Below are positions 37,239 through 47,163 of a DNA stretch of 64,000 nt, one piece after another; the stretch's first letter is position 1; every line of letters starts with the position of its first letter. The notes beneath the pieces were generated by a model that saw only the letters and a program-made list of their open reading frames with translations, was not told the origin of the DNA and ran no database searches. This DNA comes from Brachionus manjavacas (lineage: Eukaryota > Rotifera > Eurotatoria > Ploima > Brachionidae). Location of the stretch: contig JAHQIY010000018.1 of assembly GCA_019054805.1 (NCBI GenBank), positions 992,001 through 1,056,000 of the forward strand, written 5' to 3'. A program made the position numbers and the translations under genes.

Positions 37239-37743
37239 TTTCTACTTTGCCAGATCATGGAAATATTCTTCAAATATTAAAGACATGAATTTCCCATCAA
37301 ATGAAATCAAAACATTTAGATCCAAAGATTTTGTCTTTGAATCATTCAAGCTGAACAAGGACAAACTACTTGGTTGTGATGCAGTCAATTTTAAGCTTGT
37401 TTGTTTTGATTTAAAAAGAGCAATGGAAAATAATTCATTCAACAATTCGTTCTTTACCATTGACTTTGGTAAGAGCAAACACATTCAACATTATGGTTTG
37501 GGCTTATCAAACAAAAATATTTATTTAATTGAAAACAAAAAGAATCTGAGATTTTTTGATGTGATCGATACAGATCAATTTGGAGCAGAGCAAACAGCTA
37601 ACTTGACACTTTATGCCGCAGCTACTTGTGTTCTTTGTTCAAGCGAATTTATTTCTTTTTCAATGAAAGACAGAAAGGTTGTATCATTTTCGATAAGTGA
37701 TAAAGACAATTTAGAAGAAACAAATAAACAAAAAAAAATTTGA
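36770..37743 (+). pseudogene. NACHT and WD-repeat (NWD1-like) gene fragment
   Basis: Pieces in order on the plus strand: a Walker A-like segment VLFVESGCGKTPILAKI (36785-36870); CFLGTTPIS followed by stops (about 36930-36985); the Walker B segment KIVIILDSIDQFNS with LNWLITRLYRNVK (about 37085-37225); then IFSTLPDHGNILQILK to 37285. This order (P-loop, FLGT, LDSIDQ, STLPDHG) is that of NWD1-like STAND ATPases. The first Gly of Walker A is replaced, stops interrupt the FLGT segment, and a frame change follows LQILK. The next open part (37288-37743, ending at 37741-37743) is compatible with WD-repeat strands. Non-functional as read, unless some stops fall in unrecognised introns. Confidence 0.7.
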
Positions 37744-38036
37744 AACACTTGGGAAAATTAGATTAAAAAATTAAAGAAAAAATTCTTATTATAAGAAAAT
37801 GAATAGATCTTCTAGATAATAAAATATTATCGAATGAATAAATTTTGAATAGTACCGATCAAAATAAAAAATAAATTAAAGAGCGATTGAATAAAGGTAT
37901 CATTTGATTTTAAATTAATTGGAATTTTTTTTTGTTTTAAATTATCCTAAGCTAATGAAAAATCTATTGAATATTAAAGAAAAATTTCACTGATTTAAAA
38001 TCAAATTGGTTACTTAGTATTTTGAACATTGGTAAT

Positions 38037-38940
38037 TATTTATTTATTTGTTTTCTGTACGATGCTAGGGCTTTTTCAGAATAAATAAAAAAAATCAAAA
38101 TAAACTAAATAAGCTAAAATAAAATGAAAAGAAAGTTAAAAAGACTGAAAATAGGTCGTTACATGTAACAGAAACATAGTTGAAGCTTCAAGAAAAAAAG
38201 AGGAAAAAGTAAGATAGTAATTACACAATTTTTTTTTTTTTTTTTTTTTTTATAGTTTATTTAATAAATTTAATAAATTTTTTTTTTTTAATTGGCTTTG
38301 AGTAATTAAACTCCTTTCACCATTGTTAGAAGAATTTTTAAATAGTGTTAGAGTTTAAATAATTTCAGAAAGAACAAATTACAAATACATTTTAGAAAAA
38401 TTACAAGCTTTGAACTATCCACTGCTGCAAATACTTTGAGACAATTGACAATGGATTTGGGTATTCAATATATCTTGCTTCGAAACCTTCTTTGTATTCA
38501 TCCACTAGTCTGACAACCAATAGAATAGAATGACTCAGTCCTGTCCCAACATATCTCTCACTCAACTCAAAAAGCCGATTCGAGACTGTTAGTAATTTAA
38601 GTTTATTAAAAGCCTCTTGATGCACCATGTTGGAGGGAGTATTATATTTTAACTTAAGGATAGATCTGACTGCTGTATTCTGAATTGCTTGTAGTTTTTT
38701 GATATTATTTTCTGAAAATGAATTCAAGCAAGGAAAAGAATAGTCTAAAATTGATCCGACTAAAGATTTATATAAATTTCCTAGTGTGTTTCGAGTAAGA
38801 CTCAATTTTTTATTTGACAATATCTTAATAATATTTAAACTTTTATTGCAGCGTTCTTTAATTTCGTCTACTAATATATTAAAATTTAATTTTGAATCAA
38901 ATTTTATATCAAGAAACTTGATTTCTTTTTGGATCATTAT
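38037..38940 (-). mobile_element. 5'-truncated jockey-like retrotransposon
   Basis: Minus frame 38401-38937 (178 residues) is the C-terminal third of a non-LTR reverse transcriptase: IKFLDIKFDSKLNFN, LYKSLVGSILDYSFPCLNSF, KLQAIQNTAVRSILKLKYNT, VSNRLFELSERYV. The frame is uninterrupted, suggesting a young insertion. The 3' UTR contains a long A/T run (about 38228-38290) and ends with the CTGAAAAAGCCCTAGCATCG tail and (AAATA)n at 38041-38080. No catalytic domain. Confidence 0.85.
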
Positions 38941-38974
38941 TCTGTTTCCATAAATTTTTAAGTTAAGATTATCA

Positions 38975-39276
38975 CTCTCTTTTTTTACCTAGAGAAGACT
39001 GGTGAACACGACTTTCTGTAACTTCATTTAAACGAATTTCTTGATTGTTTGACATTAGACTTTGGTTTCAATGACAAACACTATACAAAAGAAACCAGCC
39101 TTGATCATTTTCAAGCAACTGAAGAAAAATCGAGTGAACTTAGCATTGACGTTGAAAAACGCAAAGAAATAATTGACATTCTTACACATACTAATAGGAA
39201 TTCTTATAATCAAAATACAGGACAAAATGTTACAGTTGCAAATAATTACTCCTCTAAATCATGTTTGATACAATAA
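38975..39276 (+). CDS. Terminal exon ending in a CaaX-like box, unrecognised
   Basis: Open from 39022 to 39276: LTLDFGFNDKHYTKETSLDH, then a charged region, VEKRKEIIDILTHTN, an Asn/Gln-rich stretch and SSKSCLIQ at the end. CLIQ fits a CaaX prenylation signal (Gln at X favours farnesyl transfer). The frame is open upstream to about 38995 except for one TAA at 39019. It may be the end of the NACHT-WD gene at 37 kb, split from it by the retrotransposon insertion at 38.0-38.9 kb. That link is inference. Confidence 0.4.
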
Positions 39277-39341
39277 ATTTATTTAAAGTTTTTGAATATA
39301 ATAATATATTTATATTTTTTTTTAAAATAAAAAAAGGTTCT

Positions 39342-42300
39342 TTAAAAATCAGCCCCTTTAGCTCTTAAAAACGCTTCCTCATTTGGTTCTCTTCCAAGAA
39401 AATTGGTCACCATTTGTTTTGCGTCCTGAAATAATTATTAGATTATTTTATTATCATAAATACTTATTTGATTTTTAAATTTACCAGAGAACCACCAGGC
39501 TCAAGAATGCACCTTCTATAATCAAGACCAGTCTTTGGATTTAAAATACCTTCTTTTTTAAACCTAGTTTGAAACATATCCTCTGAATACACTTCACTCC
39601 ACTTTTTAATTTAATTTTCAAATTAAATTTAAAACAAAAATCAAATTTTTTTTTCTCTTCTTTTACCAAATAACTGTAGTATTGAGACTCGTATCCTCCA
39701 ACTAAATGTTCAAAAGATGCATTCATATTCAATCCTTCAGCCTCTAGCTCTTGGAGCATGTATTCTTTACAGTATTGTTTATAAATACTTGCCGTGCATA
39801 CCTTAAATAAAAAATTTAATAAAATTTATTTTTAATGCTATTTAAATCAGGCATTATTCATTAAATTCATTAGCACTGTTTTTGGCGAATATTAGGTTTG
39901 GGTTAAGATTGGGTTTGTTACCCAGACCCGATCCTGAGCCCACTCATTTTTTTTTCGGATACCCTGACCAGGCTCAGTAGTATTTTACCCAATTTTTTGA
40001 GGTTACCAACCCAAACCCATAAAATTGATCAAAATGTAAAGGTTTTGAATTGGTAACCTGAAAAAATTGGGTTAAAGACTACCGAGTCTGGTTCGGGTAT
40101 CCGAAAAAAAATAAGTGGGTTCGGGATCGGGTCTGGATAACAAACCCAATCCTAACCCAAACCTGAAACTCAAAAAAATTCTAGGTTTTTAACTCTGATT
40201 CAAAGCTTACTTTGTCATGAGTAGTGTGAAAATATTGATCCATTTTGGCAAATAATATTTGTCTCATATTAAAATGACCATTTGCTGAATTTTTTGATTT
40301 GATCAAGTCTTCAATTAACTGGTCATCAATGCTTGAACCATCTTTGTAATGAGATGAGAGCATTTTTAGTGAATCTTTCTGCCAGCACCAATTTTCCAGC
40401 ATTTGACTTGGAGCCTCGACAAAATCTCTCTCAACGGAGGTACCACTTTGTTAATTTAAATAAATAATCTCAAAAATCTATTAAATAATTTATTTAACTA
40501 CCCAAATTTGTAAAAATTGGCTTTAGTGCAGATTTGGTGCATTACATGACCAAACTCATGGAAAAATGTCTCCACTTCATCATGAGTCAATAATGATGGT
40601 TGATCAGCTGTTGGTTTGGTAAAGTTGCACACCATAATACAAACTGGTATTTGATTACTTAACCGACATCCTTTCTAAAAAAAATAATAAAATTTAAGCT
40701 AATTTTAACATAGAAGCGTACTCTTAGACCAAAGACAGCTGCATGGCCGTACTTTCCGTCTCTTGGATGCAAATCTGTGTAAAAATAACCAATTGTTTCT
40801 TTCGTCAAAATATCATCAACTCTATACTAAAATTAATACATAAAAATTCTAACCGTATCTATCATGATTTTTATTAAAAAGTACTAGTTTAAGTTCATGA
40901 TGATATTTAGGTGCGTCCAAAACTTCTTCAAATTTTAAACTCAACAAAGTCTTGATAAAAATTCATTAAATTCTTAAACGTAAAAAAATTGATTTATTAC
41001 TTGATAAATTTTAAATGTGCCATCAATTACAACACTAAGCGGAAAGTATTCTTGAAGTTTAGAGTGATTTATTTTGAATTCTTCTTGTTCACGTAGATTC
41101 AAATAATATTTCAAATCAGATGGATTTATCTTTCCGTCAAATGGAATATTCAATTCTTTGCACTAAAAAAAATGAAATAATTTTATTTGCTCTATAAATT
41201 AATGGACTTACTTCTTTTTTTTTGTATTCAAGCAGCGAGTCCATTTCTTTTTTCTGTAAAATTCTCATTTTATCAGCAAGTTTATTTAAAAATTGATCAA
41301 CGTTTTGGGGATTTTGAGCACAAAGAAGCTTCAGTTGGTATTCAGAAAAATTTTTGAAGCCCAAAATTTTAGCTAGCTGAACAAAAATTTATTCTTGCTT
41401 TATTTTAATTAATCAACTATTTACCTCAGCTCTTAAGTGAAGAATTTGCTCAAAAATTTGAGAATTTTCCCTAACATTTCTGAAAAAAATATAAACTATT
41501 TACTTTTCTAAATTTTATTAAGTTACCGGCTATCAAAGGCTATTGCCAATTTTCTTCTTGTCTCTGGAACACGACATTCTTTCATAACTGGAAAATAGAC
41601 CGGATATTTGAGGCTGACAACATAATTTCCTTCACTGTCCTTAAAGAAAAAGCTTTAAAATTTTGTTTTAATTATTAAATTAATCTACTTTAGACAATGA
41701 GCTTAAAAGTTTTTGATTGACACCATCTAAAAAAAGTCTATTTAAAAAATAGATTAATTTACTGATTTATTCTACCTAGCTGTTCCGGAGTAAAATTAAG
41801 TTTTGTTGATTCTTCATTACAATTTTTGGAAAATTCAACACAAAGATCGCTTATTTTTTCATTTAGCTCCTTGATTTTGTTTCGGGTCTGCTCATCAAGA
41901 TGCAAGCCTAGATACAATTTTATTTATTTGGCCAAAATTGGACAAAATAGCTTACCATCTAAGCGACGTTCTAGAATATTCTTTTCCAAATATTTCTGAG
42001 CTTCAGAGTCAAGTTTTCCGTCTAAAGCTTCACGGACTGATTCGAAAAAATCAAACAGATCTTTGTTCATTCTAAAAAATTGAAATAAAAATTTTTTTAA
42101 AAAAATTTATTATCTTCTGATCTCTTCTAACCGCAGTTCTATGGATAATTTTTTGAGTTCGGCTACACAGTCTTTGGCCACTTCACGTATCTCTTTATCC
42201 GGATAAACACTTTTTAGGATGTTAATGTAGCAAAATCCATTGCCAAGATTTCGGTCTAGATCATTTAATTTCTAAAATCATATTTCATTTTTGAAAAAAA

Positions 42301-42579
42301 TTTCATTTTTTATAAAACAAACTTTAAGGATATCCGGATCATTAGGCTTGGATTTAATGATTTTTTCACATTCTAGTCGAGAATCAACAATCAAATTTTG
42401 ACTCATTGATTTAATTGATTCACCGGTTACATTCCATTTTAAAACTTAAAAATTATTTTAGAAAAAATGTAGCTACTTGACTCAAATTTACTTGAATCGC
42501 CCATAATGCGTCTAATACTAATACTTGATGATATAATTAACTTTGGTCTAATTAATTTTTTAATTTTTAGAAAAAACAT
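39342..42579 (-). CDS. NLN: M3 zinc metallopeptidase, neurolysin/thimet oligopeptidase family
   Basis: Cleaves short bioactive and degradation-product peptides. Seventeen exons: 42492-42579, 42323-42444, 42132-42271, 41956-42071, 41776-41907, 41689-41726, 41527-41639, 41425-41479, 41212-41376, 41001-41162, 40885-40950, 40722-40826, 40502-40674, 40211-40445, 39667-39801, 39485-39601 and 39342-39425. Phases all agree and give 681 residues (human relatives 689-704). The zinc site HEFGHVMHQ with the downstream third ligand in [15 protein letters not shown] is intact, as are [46 protein letters not shown] and [15 protein letters not shown]. Two in-frame starts: 42579 adds a 25-residue Arg/Lys/Ser extension ([14 protein letters not shown]...) like a mitochondrial presequence; 42504 (MGDS) would give a cytosolic form. 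Intron 14 holds a foldback MITE. THOP1 versus NLN cannot be decided. Confidence 0.96.
39894..40164. mobile_element. GC-richer foldback MITE in a peptidase intron
   Basis: About 271 bp made almost wholly of two inverted arms of about 125 bp, roughly 85-90% identical by eye. Termini AGGTTTGGGTTAAGATTGGG and, reverse complemented, AGGTTTGGGTTAGGATTGGG. It stands out by its GC content. No clear target duplication found. It explains why intron 14 (39802-40210) is seven times longer than the gene's other introns. Confidence 0.82.
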
Positions 42580-42893
42580 TTAAATTTTAATCCAGAAAAA
42601 TGAAAATTTGCATTTATATTTATTTTTTTAATATTTTTAATTTCAAAATGATTTAAAATGTGTCTTGTAAATATAAATCAATTTTATCTAAAAAAATTAG
42701 TGTAAAACTGGGTCTAATCAAAAACAAAAATTGTTTTGATCAGAAAATTTTTTTTTAAAATTATTTAATTATTTTAAAAAATTTAAATTTAATTTTTTTA
42801 ATTTGATCAATTTTCAAGCAGAATGTTACCTTAAAAATGCTATTGAAATTATATTTTTGAAAACCAAAATTTTGATAAAAAAAATTGTGAGCG
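42580..42893. promoter_or_regulatory. Short shared intergenic region between divergent genes
   Basis: 314 bp of AT-rich sequence separate the start codons of the M3 peptidase (minus) and the 42.9-kb gene (plus). It must contain both 5' UTRs and probably a bidirectional promoter. No specific motif can be named. Confidence 0.45.
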
Positions 42894-45670
42894 ATGGCTG
42901 CTAAGGATAAAATTCTATTTGGCATGAAAAAGGCCTTGCTCGAATACGGCCTTAGACACCATTTAGACTTTCTAGTAAAAAGTACCTGACAAAAAAAAGA
43001 AAATTTGAGTCTTAATTTATTTTATTTAGGTCTTGCACTAAATACGAGTTCAAAATTCTCTCAATACAATGTCGCCCAAATACGCTTTGAGCTATTTAAC
43101 ATGTACATAATGATAAAAAATCGGGAATTTAAACATTTTGATTCTATTATATCATTTTTAAATGAAATAAACAGAAAAAATCCGAGTTTGATACCAGCGC
43201 CATTGTTTCACCGAGTTCTAGGTCCACTCAAAGCACTCAAAATTTACGAATGTCTAAGAGTTAATGATCTAAAAAAAACATGCATTTTAATCAAAGAATA
43301 CTTTCCCATGGATTCTCAAGCACCTATGAATTCTCAAGTAATACTCGAGTTAACTTTTTTGCCAATTTAATTTTTTAAATGAGGAAAAGAGTGAAATGGA
43401 ATTGAAAATTCTAAAAAAGCGTACTCACTGGAATGAGCTTATTTTGAGCAAAAATCATCGAGATAAATACTTCAAAGCTGAATTTAATTTACAGTATGAT
43501 AGTAAATTTTTTGCTTTTCTAATGCTTAAAGTAAACGAAATAATCGAAAAAATAAACAACTATTTGCCACAAACAGCCATAGATCAGGTAAAATAAACTA
43601 AAATAATTTTTAATTTAAATATTTTTGATACCAATACCAAAAAAATAATCTTTCAAAAGTTGTCTGAGGGAAAAATTATTCGAAAATACTGCCTGAATTA
43701 AAAAAAAAATATTCTATTTAAAATTCTAATTATTATTTTTATTATAAAGTTACGCTTTCACCAGATTTTAACTATTTTGATTCATTCAGCATTTTAATTA
43801 TTTTGAGCCGATGGTGCCAAATCAAACCTTGAATTTTCTTCTCTTAAAATTTTATTTTGGTCTTTCAAATTTTATTTTGAAAATTCGGAAAAAAATACAA
43901 CAAATATAAAACTTTTTAGTCTTTTATAAATTTTAGAAAAATATCAAATTTAATATTTAAAGGTTTTTTTTTGCACTGCCTTCTTCCGTTTAATAAGAGA
44001 AGATGGGACTTAAATCCAGTTTCTCTTTTTATAAAGGAAATTTTGTTTTTTTCGATATTAATTTTTATTCAGTAATCAAATTTAGCTAAATATTTATTAT
44101 TATTTTTACTTTTATGATAATTTAAATATTTTACTCAAAGTTTTCAATGTAACTTGAATTCTTTATATATACAAATTTTTATTTCTTTTTTTTAAATTGC
44201 CTATGAGGCTGAAATTAACAATAATAATATTATCTTTGCAGACTTTTAAAATTTTGATATGGCATTGTTGCATTCAGAGAATTAATTAAGAACTCATAAA
44301 CAAATCTAATATATTTTTTTCTAAATAAAATTGATATTTTTAAAATTGTTTAAATATTTAATTAATCTCGATTTTAATGGGTGACCAGCTTTGATTGTCT
44401 ACCAAATTTTTTTTTCAAAGTTGTATCACATCGAGCTAATAAATCAAAAATCTACAGTTTAAAACAGGAAAATTCAGCACAATGATTCCAAAAATGTTTT
44501 TTGGGGAATTTTTTTTATAATTAGAAGTGAATATTTAATGAATTGTTCTACTTTATTTTTATCGTTTGTCCATGGGACTTTAGATCTTAATAAATAGCTA
44601 CAAAAATAATAGTTATAAAGTTAGAAGATATTTTTTAATTTTTTAAAAGTAATAATTAACTAAGATTATCAATTTAATAAAACATTAATTATCCATTTTG
44701 TTAAATATTGATGCTAAATTTAAATAAAAATTATTGAAATTTATCTAAAAAATCAAATGTTTTTAAAAAGAAATTTTGATTATTTTTATTTAATCCTTAA
44801 GTCATTCACTATAAAAAATGATGTAAAATTGACACCGGTGATGCCAGTGTTATACTAATGATTAATATTTAAAATTGGAAGAAAAACAAGTGAATATTCG
44901 AAGTCTTTTTCAAATAGATTCAAAAATTTGGTTAAATACAATAATTCAAATTAAAAATTATTTTTTTTTAAATTTTAAAAATTTAATTATTTTTTTGAAT
45001 TTTTTCTTTAATAAGGTTTAAAAGTACCGAGTACTTTCTTGAATTATTTATTTATTTATTTTTAATAATAATTTATTTAGTTTTCTTATACCGGAATGAC
45101 AAAATAAATTTCTTATTTTAATTTGTACATTATTTAAGGTCATTTCATCCGGGTTCACAGGCTCTAATTCAATTTTTTTCGGTACTGACGAATTTAAACT
45201 AGAATTAGAGGATGAAGTGCGCCTCGAGCTTTTCATGGACAATCTCAAACTACATCAAATTCACATAACTAGTAGGCAATGCGACAACTTTAAATCATTA
45301 TTGCTAAATAGATACTTGAAAAAATTGATCAAACTAGTTGTTAATTGGGAGTATGAATTAAGTTGTAGTGATAACAGCTTTGTGTAAAAATTTCAACTTT
45401 ATTTGAAAAAATTAACAAATTTTAATTAAATGTTATTAAAGGCCTCAGGATTTTTCTCAGCCAGCGTCCAACAAAGTCATCCTGGAAATGCTGTACATGA
45501 ATTCTCAAATGGACAATGTAAAACTGGAAAATTTGGAGCTTAGCGAGCGAATAGACGAGCTATTCGAGCAGGAAAATAGCGATCTATCCGGTCAAAAGAC
45601 CCAAACAACTAATTTAATATTTAATAGTGATCTAATCACAGATGATGAACGCGACATAAATCAAAATTAA
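42894..45670 (+). CDS. Unrecognised 357-residue helical protein
   Basis: Five exons fit in phase: 42894-42981, 43030-43337, 43384-43587, 45139-45383 and 45442-45670. Predicted all-helical from Leu/Ile/Phe periodicity: LRHHLDFLVKSLAL, RFELFNMYIMIKN, LGPLKALKIYECLRVNDLKK, KFFAFLMLKVNEIIEKI. The N-terminal 200 residues faintly recall the TRFH dimerisation domain of telomere-binding TRF proteins (an LDFL helix near the start, paired helices later). No C-terminal Myb domain follows, so I do not assert this. The C-terminal part is acidic (LELEDEVRLELF, LSERIDELFEQENSDL). The 1.55-kb third intron is repeat-poor AT sequence. It is divergent from the peptidase and convergent with STMND1 (36 bp between the stops). 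Confidence 0.65.
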
Positions 45671-45706
45671 CTTTAAAATAAAACTTTGTTAATTTTTTTT
45701 ATTTGT

Positions 45707-46581
45707 TTAAAATTCAGGTCGAAAATTAGAGGCTGTTTTAGGCCTAAATTTGTCAAGCTCATTGAAAAGTTCTTTTGATCTGGGACTATTTACAGCGACA
45801 TGGGCACCTTTTGTCTTAAGTTTGTCTCTCAGCTCCCTGAGCCTCATCTGTCTCTCCAGCATTTCATCACTCTCAACATCACACTTGGCCACAGCTTTGT
45901 CTTCTTTGAACCCAACTTTAATTTTCATTTTTTCCTTTAATTAAAATTAAAATTTCTACTCTATTAAAAAAAATTAAAAACTTTTTTTCGCCGATCAGCC
46001 TTTTCAAGTCTTTGCTTAATTTGTTCAGCAGTGAGAGTAGTTTTTTCTTTTTGCATGGCTAAACGGGACGGCGGAGCCCGATTAGCCGAATAAAATGACC
46101 TCTTGTCCTCCACTATTTCAAATAGAGCAAAATTGTTCTTCATGACCACAGGCTTGGGCACCAGACCATTGCTTTTGAGCATTTCAATGGACTCTAGTTC
46201 TTCGTTTTTGTTTTTTGTTTGTCTTTCCTTGTCAGAAAGAAGTGGCGGACAGCCTTTTCCGACCACGGACAATTCTAGATCATCTCGATGCACAAACTCG
46301 CTCTGGATTCGGTTGACAAGATTTCTGTTTGAGTGTTCAGTGATGAAGTTGTCCGCCGAATCACTGGTGAGTGAGTCACGTCTTTCAGGTATATCGTCAT
46401 CTGAGTCAAAATGACTGGTAATGCCAGAGTCCTGGGTACCGGCACTGGTGTTTTTTTTAACAGGCAAGGGAATCAATTTTAAATGATCATTTTTGGTCTT
46501 GGTTTCAAATTTTTTTTGACTAGAAACTTCTGCGGCACTCTCGACTACGCCAACAGATTGGCTAGACGCTCCGCAACCCAT
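45707..46581 (-). CDS. STMND1: Stathmin domain-containing protein 1-like, N-myristoylation signal
   Basis: Two exons, 45982-46581 and 45707-45934, phase 0, 275 residues, about the length of vertebrate STMND1 as I recall it. The start MGCGASSQ is a strong N-myristoylation plus palmitoylation signal, which predicts membrane anchoring. The middle is Ser/Asp-rich. The C-terminal third is a charged helix: PPSRLAMQKEKTTLTAEQIK, RLEKADRRKKEKMKIKV, MLERQMRLRELRDKLKTKG, resembling the tubulin-binding stathmin helix. The family call rests on architecture plus this helix and is less certain than for the enzymes here. Confidence 0.75.
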
Positions 46582-47068
46582 TTTTTATTTTATTTTTTGG
46601 CAAAGTTAAGTTTATGTCAACCAAAATGTTTATATATTTGATCAATTTGTTTTTAAGAGAAGAAAACGTCGCTAGGAAACAAATTAATTGTGTCATTTTA
46701 CTCAAAAGATTTTTTTTTAAAAGGGAGCTAATTTTTAGGCAGATATAATTGTTTGTTTAGTTGCTAAACATTAGTTACAAGCGGAAGTGGTTGGATTGAG
46801 TTTGAGTTTTTTTTGTATGGATTTTTGTTTCTATTAATAGATTAGTAGAAAGCTTAAGATGTTGGTAGGCCTTGGAAAAAGCGTGTCTAATATTCTAGAA
46901 AAACATTGAGAGAGTGAATGAAAGCTAGAGAAAAGATGAGATGAAAACTGCAGTTTTTGACTGAATTGATTTTTGAGATGTGTTAAAATTATAAGATCGA
47001 GAGAAAAAAAGCATGCAAGAATGATGTGATGATAAATGTCATTGATGTTGTACATTCATAGAATGAAC

Positions 47069-47074
47069 TATAAA
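47069..47074 (+). promoter_or_regulatory. TATA box of the YDVP-repeat gene
   Basis: TATAAA lies 90 bp before the start codon of the gene at 47164. With initiation about 30 bp downstream, the 5' UTR would be about 65 nt. A clear TATA box fits a strongly expressed, tissue-restricted secretory gene. Confidence 0.5.
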
Positions 47075-47163
47075 TGCTTTGATTTAAAAAAGATTTAAAA
47101 GGGAAAAAATTGCAGTAAAATTTTTTTCAAAAAGCTTAGTAATTTTAAAAAACTTTTCAAAAA

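Noticed and set aside
45048..45248. Minus-strand frame with Ser-rich N-terminus
   Set aside because: Overlaps a plus-strand exon (45139-45383) that splices in phase on both sides with the 42.9-kb gene; the minus reading has no partner exon.
46103..46414. 103-residue plus-strand frame
   Set aside because: Antisense shadow of the STMND1-like exon.
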